Counted from the stretch's first letter, positions 50,488-60,048 are shown. The stretch: 64,000 bases of DNA from SpSt-398 sp041752235 (GCA_041752235.1 JBGSHM010000019.1:1-64000); one strand, 5' to 3'. A program made the numbers and translations. Notes: a model not told the origin generated them from the letters alone.

Positions 50488-52143
50488 TTACAAATTCTGA
50501 ATAAAAGTGGTTAAGGATTCTCCTTCCGATATATTCAATTTTTTCTTCAACCGGTACCTGGCCACGCGCAAGCTGTCTTGTGAAATGGCAAGAAGGGTGG
50601 CGATATCAGAGGAATTAAGGTTCATCCGAAGTAAGGCGATCAGACGCATTTCTGCCGGAGTGAGGGTATCTGCCTGTTTTTTCAGATTCGCAAAAAAGGT
50701 TTGGTGCACCTGGTCAAAGATGGCCCTGAAATCATCCCAATATTTATCCTGTACAAAACTTACGTTGATCTTTTGGGCCAATTGTTTGATCTGTCTTTTT
50801 TGGTCCCGTTTTTCATCGGCGGCGATCTCATTCAACTGATTGCGTAGTTCTTCGAGTAATTGATTCTTTTGAATAAGATGAAGGGTATGTGTGGACAGTT
50901 CCCGGCTACGGGCCTCCAAAGAGGAACGGAGTTTATCCTCTTCCAAAAGCTGGTTCTTCAATTCCGATTGCATCAATTCCCGGTTGGTTTCATAGATATG
51001 TGTATTTCGTTCATTCAAGGCCTTTTCATTCCTGATCTTTAGCCTTTGACGGCTGATGATAACGATGCCCAGGATGGAAAGCAGCAATAAAACCAGTCCG
51101 CCGGCAATGGCCAATATGGTATTCAGCTTTTTATCCAGGGCCAATTGGGTGATCTGGTTATTCTTTTTTTCCACCTCGTACATGGTTTCTAATAATGCGA
51201 TCTGGCGGTTGTTGGAACTGGAATAAATTTCTTCCACCAGTTCCCTCGACATTTCATTATATACATAGGCGCTATCAAAACGATGAAGGAATTCATATCC
51301 ACGGGCCATATCGCGGTAAGCGCTGGCCAATTGATATTGAGATGCCGTTTTTTTTGCGAGTTGGAGAGCTGTAAAGGAAAATTTCAAGCCTTCTTCATAC
51401 CGGCCAGTCTTGCGGTAAACATCCCCCAGGTTATTGAATATTTCTATCTGGGCGATCTCATCCCTGAACTGTTGGTTGATGGTAAGCGCGTCTATAAAAT
51501 AGGCATAGGCAGAATCATATTGTTCCCCGTCTTCAAAAATGCTCCCAAGATTTTCATAGATCTTGGCCATTCCTTTTTCATCACCCACCGAACGGAATAA
51601 GGTTAACGCCTTATATTGGAAATACCTGGCGCTGTCATATTGAAGTTTTTTTTCATAGAGGTGTCCGATATTGCCATAGGTTTGTGCAGTACCGGAAACA
51701 TGCTGCTCCTGAAGATTTATCTGTAAGGCCTCTTCAAAAAGCCGGGAGGCAAGGTCAGGTTGTTTGTTGGCATAGTATAATCGACCGAGGTCATTCAGGT
51801 TGGCCGCCAATTTCAATTTATCCTTCCCATCACGGAAAAGGCGATCTGCCGTCATCAGGTGCTCTATCGCTTGTGTAAAGTGGCTATTATTAAATAATAT
51901 CCTTCCCATTTGCTGGTGACAGAGAGCTTGTTCGTCATTGGATAATGGTTTTGCAAGCATATCCTGCAGTTGGATATAGGCGCTATCGGGTCGGATCCGG
52001 CTTAATAGTTCTATGTTATTTAAAACATTGGGGAATTCCCTGTTTTCGGTTGTTTGTCCAAATCCGGGGAGGATAGGTAATATTTGAATCCACAAAAAGA
52101 GGAAAAACCAAAAAACGGGAATGGAGCGTCGGGTCTTTGACAT
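50488..52143 (-). CDS. Membrane-bound TPR protein with C-terminal HTH (transcription regulator)
   Basis: 551 residues. Signal-like N-terminus (about 8-29), then seven or so tetratricopeptide repeats (about 50-310; AANLNDLGRLYYANKQPDLA, AQTYGNIGHLYEKKLQYDSA). A TM follows at about 342-365 (TILAIAGGLVLLLLSILGI) and a long coiled coil (about 370-465) leads into a LuxR/GerE-like HTH near the end (LTPAEMRLIALLRMN, DIATLLAIS, VARYRLKKKLNI). This layout is a Bacteroidota class of one-component regulators that sense through periplasmic TPRs and bind DNA with the cytoplasmic HTH. The target genes are unknown. It lies next to the phytase operon, 87 bp past that operon's -7/-33 region. Confidence 0.88.
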   Translation of the reverse strand: MSKTRRSIPVFWFFLFLWIQILPILPGFGQTTENREFPNVLNNIELLSRIRPDSAYIQLQDMLAKPLSNDEQALCHQQMGRILFNNSHFTQAIEHLMTADRLFRDGKDKLKLAANLNDLGRLYYANKQPDLASRLFEEALQINLQEQHVSGTAQTYGNIGHLYEKKLQYDSARYFQYKALTLFRSVGDEKGMAKIYENLGSIFEDGEQYDSAYAYFIDALTINQQFRDEIAQIEIFNNLGDVYRKTGRYEEGLKFSFTALQLAKKTASQYQLASAYRDMARGYEFLHRFDSAYVYNEMSRELVEEIYSSSNNRQIALLETMYEVEKKNNQITQLALDKKLNTILAIAGGLVLLLLSILGIVIISRQRLKIRNEKALNERNTHIYETNRELMQSELKNQLLEEDKLRSSLEARSRELSTHTLHLIQKNQLLEELRNQLNEIAADEKRDQKRQIKQLAQKINVSFVQDKYWDDFRAIFDQVHQTFFANLKKQADTLTPAEMRLIALLRMNLNSSDIATLLAISQDSLRVARYRLKKKLNISEGESLTTFIQNL

Positions 52144-52234
52144 TGGGCCAAAAATAGACCAGCAGGAAGCTGTTTATAATTGCTTAACGAAAAAATAATA
52201 TTTGCTCTTGTATTCGATTTCATTTTTCGTATAA

Positions 52235-52264
52235 AACCCTGGGTTGAATCGTGATTCCAGGGTT
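52235..52264. repeat. Short inverted repeat AACCCTGG/CCAGGGTT
   Basis: Eight-base arms around a 14-nt loop in the 459-bp gene-free stretch between the TPR regulator start (52143) and the RAYT start (52603). The rest of that stretch is A/T-rich, with a degenerate REP-like copy near 52346-52396 and the left REP unit from 52432. Confidence 0.5.
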
Positions 52265-52345
52265 GATAGTTTTAGGTTAAGATCAGATATTTGGGAGTCA
52301 AAATTGAAAACCATTTATAGAGAAAACGAGCATATTAGAATTTTA

Positions 52346-52396
52346 ACTTCCCTGGGGTTAGGGAATTCATAGGAATCGCATGTTGCCAGCGCAGAT
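52346..52396. repeat. Degenerate REP-like copy
   Basis: TCCCTGGGGTTAGGGAATTC and GGAATCGCATGTTGCCAGCG resemble the GGGGTTGGGGAACTTCTTGGAATCG and CCACCGGTTG order of the intact unit at 53059-53149, with many changes. Confidence 0.4.
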
Positions 52397-52431
52397 GTAG
52401 TTATTCATTTTTTGAAAAAGAATATAGGGTA

Positions 52432-52522
52432 GCTAGCCCGCAGGGCTTAAACCATCAATAGCCGCCGGTGAAACCGGTGGTTAGGCGTCATATAGAACAG
52501 CGCAACCCCAAAGGGGTTGAAC
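52432..52522. repeat. Left REP-type unit of the RAYT element
   Basis: Three hairpin words in a row: AGCCCGCAGGGCT, GCCGCCGGTGAAACCGGTGG and CAACCCCAAAGGGGTTG. The segment 52432-52480 is the reverse complement of 53101-53149 with one mismatch in 49 bp; the CAACCCC hairpin is also repeated in inverted form at 53059-53077. The middle 22 bp differ between the two ends. Confidence 0.85.
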
Positions 52523-52602
52523 TAAATCAACAGATCGCTAAAAAATCCATTCCCCTGAAAATACCAAGGCAAAATTCTTTTCTCTTAAAAAACCTTAATC
52601 CT

Positions 52603-53049
52603 ATGGGAACATATCGCAAAATTTATTACCATATTATTTTTGGCACAAAGAACCGGGAAGCAGTTATTCCACCAGCATTTGAAAGAAAGCTGTTTAATTA
52701 TATTTGGGGAATCGCCAAATTAAAAAATTGCAGATTATACCAAATCAATGGAATGGAAGACCATATCCATTTGCTTACCGATTTACATCCTACTTTATCG
52801 TTGAGTAACTACATAAAGGAAATAAAAGTATCAAGTAGTATGTGGTTAAAGAGGGAAGGTAGTTTTCCCTTGTTTAAAGGTTGGCAGGAAGGATATGGAG
52901 CCTTTACATGTTCAGAAATGGCGAAAGAGTCCATTGTTGCCTATATAAAGAATCAAAAAGATCATCATAAAATTGAAAGGTTTGAGGATGAGTATCGGCG
53001 ATTATTAAAGGAACACGAGATAGTTTTTGAGGAAAAATATTTATTCTAA
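52603..53049 (+). CDS. REP-associated tyrosine transposase (RAYT, IS200-like Y1)
   Basis: 148 residues from ATG 52603, giving the family start GTYRKIYYHIIFGTKNR; the upstream open frame runs through the REP unit and is not coding. Y1-type HUH nuclease: HIH metal motif in MEDHIHLLTDL and catalytic Tyr in IVAYIKNQKDHH. Length fits the short IS200/RAYT class. Such enzymes nick and join single-stranded REP hairpins. The gene is flanked by inverted REP-type units at 52432-52522 and 53059-53149, with a further copy at 53191-53294. Its A/T-rich base use differs from the surrounding genes, which fits horizontal acquisition. Confidence 0.92.
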   Translation: MGTYRKIYYHIIFGTKNREAVIPPAFERKLFNYIWGIAKLKNCRLYQINGMEDHIHLLTDLHPTLSLSNYIKEIKVSSSMWLKREGSFPLFKGWQEGYGAFTCSEMAKESIVAYIKNQKDHHKIERFEDEYRRLLKEHEIVFEEKYLF

Positions 53050-53058
53050 AAAATGTAA

Positions 53059-53149
53059 GTTCAACCCCTTTGGGGTTGGGGAACTTCTTGGAATCGTTGA
53101 CCACCGGTTGCACCGGCGGCTATTGATGGTTTAAGCCCTGCGGGCTAGC
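53059..53149. repeat. Right REP-type unit of the RAYT element
   Basis: Begins with GTTCAACCCCTTTGGGGTTG, continues through GGGAACTTCTTGGAATCG, then CCACCGGTTGCACCGGCGG and AGCCCTGCGGGCT. It mirrors the left unit in inverted orientation and starts 10 bp after the transposase stop. Confidence 0.85.
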
Positions 53150-53190
53150 CATTCCGACCATTTGAACAGCATAATAATAATTAAATCTTT

Positions 53191-53294
53191 GGTTCAACCC
53201 CTTTTGGGTTTGGGGAACCTCTTGGAATCGTTAGCCACCGGTTGCATGGGCGGTTGGAGTTCATGAATTTCGTGACAACTCCGGAGGGGTTGAA
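53191..53294. repeat. Additional, diverged REP-type unit
   Basis: GGTTCAACCCCTTTTGGG, GGGGAACCTCTTGGAATCG and GCCACCGGTTGCATGGGCGG repeat the order of the unit at 53059; the last part differs and closes with GGAGGGGTTGAAC, an inverted copy of the starting word. It is outside the inverted pair around the transposase and ends 24 bp before the kinase-like gene's stop. Confidence 0.75.
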
Positions 53295-53317
53295 CTAAAT
53301 ATATAAATGGCTAAACG

Positions 53318-54370
53318 CTATTGACCATCACTACCGAGTACTTTCTCCAACAACACCAACTGATTCTCCGCCCTTAGCTTATTATGTCCTTCATACGTTG
53401 CCCCATAATACCGGTCATTGTTCAAATGATCGGTCAGAAACCGAAGGGCCTGCATATATATAATATAGGGCCCGGCAAAACTGACCGAATCGAGTTCGGT
53501 AGAACTTAGTACGGGTTTCATTTCTGATAGATATCCTTCCAGCACTGCTGCTTTATATTCTTCCCTCGCCTCAATACGGGAAAAATCCTGCTCTTCTTCG
53601 CTTACCGGGCTCAGATAGGTCCGCATCATATCCCCGAGGTCGCTTATAAAATAACCAGGCATCACCGTATCCAAATCAATGACACATAGGGCCTGGCCTT
53701 GCGGATCAAACAATACATTACTGATCTTGGTATCATGGTGGGTGGGCCGGAGTACGAATGCCGGATCCTGTCGAATGGATCGGTAGCGGTTCACGAGAAA
53801 AGACAAGTCTTTGGCCTGGTCAATCAGGTAGGCGGATTCCCTGATCCGGTCGGGATTCCCTCTTTCCACGGCTCCGATGAACTGTTGATAGCGAAGGGAA
53901 AGATCATGAAAGGCTTCAAGGGTTGTTTGCAATTGCTCCATTGGAAGGCCCGCAAGGTTACGGGTGAAACGCCCAAAGGCCCGGGCGGCTTCGAACGCTA
54001 ACCGGGGATCTGAAACCACATCATGGGTAACCGAACCAGCTATAAAAGGAAAAATCCGAAAAAAGCCCAGCCCCTCTTTTTCCACCATCTCTTCGCCCTT
54101 TATTGTCGGGATAGGGCGTGTAAACAAGTATTCGGGATGCCGACTGGCGAGGTATTCACCCATTACCCGAATATTCTGTTCGATGGTCCCGGGGTTTGGG
54201 AAAACGGAGTCATTGATCTTTTGCAGCACAAAATCCCCCCGGCTATCGGTTATTTTCCAGGTGGAATTGATCAGCCCAGTACCCAGGGAACTGATCCCGT
54301 AGCTGCCTGCCTTAAATCCGTACTCTTCCAGAATCGGGAACAAATCCAACCCCCGGTCAAAATTTTCCAT
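53318..54370 (-). CDS. Aminoglycoside phosphotransferase-family kinase (N-acetylhexosamine kinase-like)
   Basis: 350 residues. Kinase-like fold: STWKITDSRGDFVLQKIN with the ATP-binding Lys region, catalytic loop THHDTKISNVLFD (Asp and Asn) and the metal-binding IDLDTVMPG, followed by YLSPVSEEEQDFSR. The HxDxKxxN and IDLDTV layout is that of the NahK-type sugar kinases rather than of drug-resistance enzymes. A cytoplasmic kinase for a sugar such as N-acetylhexosamine is the likely role; antibiotic resistance is not implied. The gene stands alone, next to REP units on one side and the adhesin gene on the other. Confidence 0.82.
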   Translation of the reverse strand: MENFDRGLDLFPILEEYGFKAGSYGISSLGTGLINSTWKITDSRGDFVLQKINDSVFPNPGTIEQNIRVMGEYLASRHPEYLFTRPIPTIKGEEMVEKEGLGFFRIFPFIAGSVTHDVVSDPRLAFEAARAFGRFTRNLAGLPMEQLQTTLEAFHDLSLRYQQFIGAVERGNPDRIRESAYLIDQAKDLSFLVNRYRSIRQDPAFVLRPTHHDTKISNVLFDPQGQALCVIDLDTVMPGYFISDLGDMMRTYLSPVSEEEQDFSRIEAREEYKAAVLEGYLSEMKPVLSSTELDSVSFAGPYIIYMQALRFLTDHLNNDRYYGATYEGHNKLRAENQLVLLEKVLGSDGQ

Positions 54371-54567
54371 ATATTATAAAAGTAGTGAAATTGGTCATTT
54401 ACGACTGGTTTTACCAATGAAAACCCCGTAATTCCCCCTACCCTGGGATGTGAAAAACTCTTGACCCCGCGCAATTTTTTACAGGTAGATACCGTTTCTA
54501 CCCATTGTTAGACCAATCAGGTATTGTTACCAGGGAATACCGTACCATCCCTGTTAAAAGATCAAAC

Positions 54568-57500
54568 ATGAAATCCAATCCAATGTCCTTTGCAGGAACT
54601 ATCCTGCTATTGCTGTTCTTTCATTTCTCCCAGGCCCAGTTCGGGACCACTGCCTCCGCGGTATGGATCACGGATTGCAACCAAAGCAATTACTATAATA
54701 CTTCAGGAAACCTGGCCGATGAGATCGGTCCCAATGCCAACGCATTTCACAACAATAATTTTGGTGTTCATACCCAGAACGCAGGTACTTTGTTATTGAG
54801 AGGCGGTGCGGTTAAGACCTTTAAAACGCCAGCTTCAGGAAATGTTTGTGCGGTAACCATGTACTACCGGGTTTACCTCCAGAGCGGAGTGCCTGGCGCT
54901 TTTAGTTCCATTGATCTTCCTTTATTTGAAAACTGTAATACCGGTACGGGGCAATTCCCTTCCGGTGGACCTTGCGTTGATGGCGGACAAAGATGGCAGC
55001 GCGTGATACCGATCGGGGCCTCCGTGCCTTATGCTCCTGTTAACCTGACTAATTTTGCACCGGGTAGTTATGTTGTAGATGTTTATTTTCAGGCAACAGG
55101 ATCACAAACAAATTCCACCGACTGTGCGGATATAGTAACGGATGATAATGCCGGTAATTTTTACAAAGCCTTTTTCTCTATACAAGCCCCCACCCTTTCT
55201 TCTACCAACCCCTCCACCTGTAACGGGACGGAGGGATCGATCACCATCAGCGGACTCACCCCTGGTGCCACTTATCAGATCGCTTATACAGATAATGGCA
55301 GCCCGGTTGCTTCCGCCTCATTTATAGCCAACGGCAGCGGTCAGGTAACGCTTTCCGGATTGAATGCCGGTCTTTATGCGAACTTCAGCCTGTTGGTGAA
55401 TGGATGCACCACAAACCTGAACACCGGTGTAATCCTTTCCAACCCGATCTTTATTCCTACGTTTTCTTCAGTGGCCCCATTCTGCGCCGGAACTACCCCA
55501 CCCACCTTGCCGGGTATTTCGAATAATGGCCTGGCTGGTACCTGGAGTCCTGCGGTAGTAGATAATACCACCAGCGGTACGTACACCTTCACACCGGCCA
55601 ATGGTACCTGTGGTATTCCTGTTACCGTGAATATCACCGTGATCCCGAACGAAACACCCACTTTTTCATTTGGCACCAGTCAAACAATTTGCGATGGCGG
55701 CAGTGTTCCTGTACTTCCCGGAATTTCCGCAAACGGATATACCGGTACCTGGAGCCCGGCGGTAGTAGATAATACCACCAGCGGCACCTATACTTTTACA
55801 CCCGATGCAGGCCAGTGCGCCACCACCGCTACTTTTACTGTAACTGTAAACCCGAATATCACCCCCACTTTCTTATTTGGTTCAGGAATCTCCATTTGTG
55901 CGGGTGATACACCACCGACATTACCTGGCACCTCCACCAATGGTATCAATGGTACCTGGAGCCCTGCCTCGATTGACAACACGACCAGCGGCACCTATAC
56001 CTTTACCCCAACCGCGGGACAGTGTGCTACGCCAACCAGTATGACCGTTACCGTAGATCCGATTGTACCTCCGGTATTCTCCTTTGGTAACAGCCAGAAC
56101 ATTTGTATTGGTGGCACAGTACCCGTTTTACCGAATACCTCTGATAATGGCATCAATGGAACCTGGAGTCCTGCCGTAGTGGACAATACTACTTCGGGCA
56201 CTTACACCTTTACCCCGGGTGCCGGACAGTGTACTACACCCTTTGTATTCTCAGTAACTATTGACCCGAATATCACACCGACATTTAGCTTTGGAACTTC
56301 TTTAACCATTTGCGAAGGCGCCACCGTGCCTACCTTACCCGGCACCTCAACTAATGGAATCACAGGTACCTGGAGCCCGGCGGTTGTAGACAATACAACC
56401 AATGGCACCTACACCTTTACCCCGGATGCTGGACAGTGCGCCCTTCCAGCCAGCTTTAGCGTTACTGTCAACCCGAATATTACACCCACGTTCACGTTTG
56501 GTACCACACTCACCATCTGTGCGGGTGAATCCGTTCCGACACTTCCAACAAGTTCTTCAAATGGAATCACCGGTACCTGGAGCCCGGCAACAGTTGACAA
56601 TACCACCTCGGGTACATATACATTTACGCCAACGGCTGGTCTTTGTGCGACCCCTGCCACATTTACCGTGACGGTCAACCCGATCGTAACACCCACCTTT
56701 GCTTTTGGCAATAGTCTTAACCTCTGTGCCGGTGGATCTGCTCCTGCTTTACCAGGTACCTCCGACAATGGAATCACCGGTACCTGGAGCCCGGCAACCG
56801 TTGACAATACCACCAATGGCACGTACACCTTTACACCAACAGCCGGTCAGTGTGCTGATCCATTTACCTTAAGTGTAACAGTTAATCCCAATATCACCCC
56901 CACATTTAGTTTTGGAACCAGTCTGACAATATGTGACGGTGAAACAGTACCTGTTCTGCCTGGCACATCAGACAATGGATATACAGGTACCTGGAGTCCT
57001 GCCGTGGTGGACAATACCACCAGTGGTACCTATACATTTACTCCCACATCAGGTCAGTGCGCCACACCCACTACGTTCACCGTTACTGTCAATCCGATAC
57101 TTACACCAACCTTTGCTTTCGGAACAAGTTTAACCGCCTGCGAAGGAAGCACTATGCCTGCATTGCCGGCTACTTCCGACAATGGTGTAACAGGTACCTG
57201 GAGCCCGGCCGTAATTGACAATACCACCAGCGGTACCTATACCTTTACGCCAACATCTGGACAGTGTGCCATTGGTACTACCCTGACCGTAACCATCGAC
57301 CCGAATATTACTCCGGTATTTAGCATCGGTAGCAGTCTAACGATCTGCGCAGGCGCCTCTGTCCCGGTACTGCCTGGCACATCGGATAATGGAGTGACAG
57401 GTACCTGGAGCCCTGCAGTGGTGGACAACACAACCAACGGTACTTATACCTTTACACCTACAGCAGGCTTGTGTGCGCTTCCGTTTACGTTTACTGTAAC

Positions 57501-58884
57501 TGTCAATCCGAATATCACTCCTACCTTCTCCTTTGGCACCAGTTTAAGTGTTTGCGACGGAGCTTCTGTTCCGACGCTACCTGGTACATCCAATGAAGGA
57601 ATCACAGGCACCTGGAGCCCGGCCGTGATCGATAATACAACAAGTGGTACTTATACTTTTACGCCGGATGCCGGACTTTGTGCCGTCACTACGACGCTTA
57701 CGGTAACAGTGAATCCGATCCTGACTCCGACTTTTGATTTTGGAACAAGCATCACTATATGTGAAGGAAATACGGCTCCTGTTTTGGTGAACACTTCAAA
57801 CAATGGTATTCAGGGAACCTGGAGCCCCGCTACGGTTGACAATATGGTATCCGGCACCTACACCTTTACCCCCGATGCAGGTCAATGTGGTACACCTACA
57901 ACGTTGACTGTAACCATTGAACCCAATATCACCCCGGTATTTAGTTTTGGTTCCACCCTGACCATTTGTACAGGCGGTACGATACCGACTTTACCCAATA
58001 CATCCGATAATGGAATCACAGGTACTTGGAGTCCTGCAGTGGTCAACACCAATGCATCCGGCACCTATACCTTTACTCCGACAGCAGGTCTTTGCGCGCT
58101 GCCTGTGACCTATGCTGTAACAGTCAATCCGATCCTCACCCCTGCGTTTGCTTTTGGTCTTTCCCAATCCATTTGCATCGGCGGTACAGTTCCTACCTTG
58201 CCTGCCAGTTCCACCAATGGAATTACAGGAACATGGAGTCCCGCGGTGGTGGACAACACGGTATCAGGTACCTACACCTTTACCCCTGATGCAGGGCAAT
58301 GTGCAACCACGGCCAGCTTTAACATGGAAGTGAACCCGATACCTGTGGTGACTGTAAGAAACGATACATTGGTTTATGATGGCAATTTTGTCCCTGGATA
58401 TACTTTCACCACAACGCCTGCTGGTAGTGTAAACTGGACCAACAACAATACGGCCATTGGTTTGGGCGCATCTGGAACGGGCAACATGCCTTCCTTTACC
58501 GCCACCAACCTTGGCAGCACACCGATCACCGGTACGGTAACCGTTACACCAAACATCAATGGTTGCGTGGGCCAGGCCAGACAATTTGTGATCACGGTGA
58601 ACCCCCTGAACAAAGATGTATTTGTTCCAAACGTATTCTCCCCGAATGGCGATGGCAAGAATGAAGTGTTGTATGTATATGGTAACTACATTGACAAACT
58701 CGAGATGCGAATCTTCAACCAGTGGGGACAACAGATCGCAGAGATCACCAATAAAAGTCAGGGATGGGATGGTAAACACAAAGGCACTCCCCAACCGGTT
58801 GGTGTATATGTGTACGTTTTAAAAGCCGAACTCGCTGACGGACGTGTAGTGAATTTGAAGGGGTCGATTACGTTGGTGAGATAG
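54568..58884 (+). CDS. Large T9SS-secreted repeat protein with type B C-terminal (gliding-motility) domain
   Basis: 1438 residues from ATG 54568. Signal peptide 1-24 (ending FSQAQ), an N-terminal domain of about 220 residues with several Cys, a bridging beta domain (about 225-295), then 14 tandem Ig-like repeats (about 296-1259). Thirteen of these are exactly 69 residues. Each carries LP..S.NGITGTWSPA, VDNTTSGTYTFTP and two Cys (repeat positions 13 and 55), likely a disulfide. After a PKD-like segment the end is NVFSPNGDGKNEVLYVYG, WDGKHKGTPQPVGVYVYVLKA, the CHU_C/type B sorting domain of T9SS. Probably a surface adhesin. PorP/SprF and an OmpA-family gene follow, the usual partners of type B cargo. 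Confidence 0.92.
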   Translation: MKSNPMSFAGTILLLLFFHFSQAQFGTTASAVWITDCNQSNYYNTSGNLADEIGPNANAFHNNNFGVHTQNAGTLLLRGGAVKTFKTPASGNVCAVTMYYRVYLQSGVPGAFSSIDLPLFENCNTGTGQFPSGGPCVDGGQRWQRVIPIGASVPYAPVNLTNFAPGSYVVDVYFQATGSQTNSTDCADIVTDDNAGNFYKAFFSIQAPTLSSTNPSTCNGTEGSITISGLTPGATYQIAYTDNGSPVASASFIANGSGQVTLSGLNAGLYANFSLLVNGCTTNLNTGVILSNPIFIPTFSSVAPFCAGTTPPTLPGISNNGLAGTWSPAVVDNTTSGTYTFTPANGTCGIPVTVNITVIPNETPTFSFGTSQTICDGGSVPVLPGISANGYTGTWSPAVVDNTTSGTYTFTPDAGQCATTATFTVTVNPNITPTFLFGSGISICAGDTPPTLPGTSTNGINGTWSPASIDNTTSGTYTFTPTAGQCATPTSMTVTVDPIVPPVFSFGNSQNICIGGTVPVLPNTSDNGINGTWSPAVVDNTTSGTYTFTPGAGQCTTPFVFSVTIDPNITPTFSFGTSLTICEGATVPTLPGTSTNGITGTWSPAVVDNTTNGTYTFTPDAGQCALPASFSVTVNPNITPTFTFGTTLTICAGESVPTLPTSSSNGITGTWSPATVDNTTSGTYTFTPTAGLCATPATFTVTVNPIVTPTFAFGNSLNLCAGGSAPALPGTSDNGITGTWSPATVDNTTNGTYTFTPTAGQCADPFTLSVTVNPNITPTFSFGTSLTICDGETVPVLPGTSDNGYTGTWSPAVVDNTTSGTYTFTPTSGQCATPTTFTVTVNPILTPTFAFGTSLTACEGSTMPALPATSDNGVTGTWSPAVIDNTTSGTYTFTPTSGQCAIGTTLTVTIDPNITPVFSIGSSLTICAGASVPVLPGTSDNGVTGTWSPAVVDNTTNGTYTFTPTAGLCALPFTFTVTVNPNITPTFSFGTSLSVCDGASVPTLPGTSNEGITGTWSPAVIDNTTSGTYTFTPDAGLCAVTTTLTVTVNPILTPTFDFGTSITICEGNTAPVLVNTSNNGIQGTWSPATVDNMVSGTYTFTPDAGQCGTPTTLTVTIEPNITPVFSFGSTLTICTGGTIPTLPNTSDNGITGTWSPAVVNTNASGTYTFTPTAGLCALPVTYAVTVNPILTPAFAFGLSQSICIGGTVPTLPASSTNGITGTWSPAVVDNTVSGTYTFTPDAGQCATTASFNMEVNPIPVVTVRNDTLVYDGNFVPGYTFTTTPAGSVNWTNNNTAIGLGASGTGNMPSFTATNLGSTPITGTVTVTPNINGCVGQARQFVITVNPLNKDVFVPNVFSPNGDGKNEVLYVYGNYIDKLEMRIFNQWGQQIAEITNKSQGWDGKHKGTPQPVGVYVYVLKAELADGRVVNLKGSITLVR
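55453..58344 (+). repeat. Fourteen tandem repeats of 207 bp in the adhesin gene
   Basis: From 55654 to 58344 there are 13 units of exactly 207 bp with no insertions or deletions; a first, slightly shorter unit of 201 bp begins at 55453. Codons differ widely between units (for example GGTACCTGGAGCCCG versus GGAACATGGAGTCCC), while the protein consensus is kept. The repeats are therefore old and under selection at the protein level. Confidence 0.93.
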
Positions 58885-58921
58885 CTAACAGCTAAAAGCT
58901 ATTAGCTATTAGCTGTTAGCT
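58883..58921. repeat. Inverted repeat of AGCTAACAGCTAA words
   Basis: AGCTAACAGCTAA (58883-58895) faces its exact complement at 58909-58921. It overlaps the last bases of the adhesin stop codon. A related segment GGCTAATAGCTAAAAGCTAG follows at 58973-58997, 19 bp before the next gene. The words match the palindrome at 34031-34048. Confidence 0.75.
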
Positions 58922-59015
58922 CTGTGTTGTTTGTTAATTGTTATTTATAATAAGAAATACGAAAAGTCTAAAGGCTAATAGCTAAAAGCTAGTAGCTCAT
59001 AAAAAAGTCTCCATT

Positions 59016-60032
59016 ATGAAAAGACGCTTTGATAAAGTAATGCTTGGGTTCTTCTGCCTTGTGTCGGCAACAGCGATGGCACAAACAGACCCGCATTTTA
59101 CACAGAATTACACCTATCCTATGTATTTGAATCCGGCACTGGCAGGCAGCAGTGACGGGGAATACCGGGTATCGGCGGTCTATCGCAGCCAGTGGGGCAG
59201 TATTTCCAATCCCTATCGAACCATGGGGGTATCCTTTGATACGCGTACCAATAAGAATATCGCGTTGGGAGGAAATTTGCTGAACCAGAATGCCGGCGAT
59301 GGCGGGTTTAGTTACCTGAATGCCAATGCATCGATCGCTTATACCGGAGTAAAGCTGGGAGCGGACAATAACCACCGGGTCGTACTGGCCATGCAATTAG
59401 GCCTGATCAACCGCCGGGTTGATGCTTCCAAATTCAAATGGGGTGAACAATGGAACCCCATCACCGGGTACAATGCCTCCAACCCGACCTCCGAATCATT
59501 TGCCACCACCTCTTCCACCACCTTCGATGCCGGTGCGGGGGCCTTGTACTACGATGCCACTCCGGGTAAAAAATGGAATGGCTTTGGCGGACTCGCTTTT
59601 TACCACATCAATAAACCCAAGGATCCCATCATTTCAAGCCAGAGCAGTGAGCGTAATATCATCCCGATGCGTATGACCTTGCATGGCGGTATCAGTTTCA
59701 ATTTAAGTGAGCGTACCAGCATTGTTCCCCATGCCCTGTTTATGAAACAAGGTTCAGCCACGGAAACCATGTTGGGTATATATGCCCAGGTCAATGTAAA
59801 TGCGGAAACCGATGTGATGATCGGCGGGTACTATCGGTACAAGGATGCGATCGCTCCTTTTGTGGGTGTGGACTATAAAAATTTCCTGATCGGGTTGAGC
59901 TATGATGCGAATACTTCCAAACTTGGTACCATGGCAAGCAACGTAAATAGTTTTGAACTAAGTCTTTCTTATATCAAACGTAACGCTACATCTCGAAGCA
60001 TCGTGGATTATATCCGCTGTGCCCGTTTGTAA
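59016..60032 (+). CDS. PorP/SprF-family T9SS outer-membrane protein
   Basis: 338 residues; signal peptide 1-23 (ending TAMAQ). The hallmark N-terminus is DPHFTQNYTYPMYLNPALAGS, followed by RVSAVYRSQWGSI and FDTRTNKNIALGG. The barrel continues with YYRYKDAIAPFVGVDYKNF and ends in a strand with LSLSYIKR. Family members are outer-membrane partners that help secrete or anchor type B cargo such as SprB. It sits 131 bp behind the repeat-adhesin gene and 16 bp before the OmpA-family gene, so all three form one functional unit. Confidence 0.93.
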   Translation: MKRRFDKVMLGFFCLVSATAMAQTDPHFTQNYTYPMYLNPALAGSSDGEYRVSAVYRSQWGSISNPYRTMGVSFDTRTNKNIALGGNLLNQNAGDGGFSYLNANASIAYTGVKLGADNNHRVVLAMQLGLINRRVDASKFKWGEQWNPITGYNASNPTSESFATTSSTTFDAGAGALYYDATPGKKWNGFGGLAFYHINKPKDPIISSQSSERNIIPMRMTLHGGISFNLSERTSIVPHALFMKQGSATETMLGIYAQVNVNAETDVMIGGYYRYKDAIAPFVGVDYKNFLIGLSYDANTSKLGTMASNVNSFELSLSYIKRNATSRSIVDYIRCARL

Positions 60033-60048
60033 CCTCTAATCGATCCAC

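Noticed and set aside
52468..52602. N-terminal extension of the transposase
   Set aside because: The extension reads through the REP hairpins and matches no Y1 transposase start; the ATG at 52603 gives the family N-terminus.
53318..54370. Aminoglycoside resistance gene
   Set aside because: The kinase fold is shared, but the catalytic-loop and IDLDTVMPG motifs and the chromosomal setting fit a sugar kinase of the NahK type. No resistance context is visible.
55374..58064. A ladder of about 68-codon antisense frames spaced by 207 bp
   Set aside because: They are produced by the tandem repeats of the adhesin gene read on the other strand; the spacing equals the repeat length. No independent coding signal.
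55453..58344. Possible CRISPR-like or satellite array
   Set aside because: The 207-bp units are in-frame protein repeats without spacers, and the differences between units are mostly synonymous. No cas genes are present in the window.
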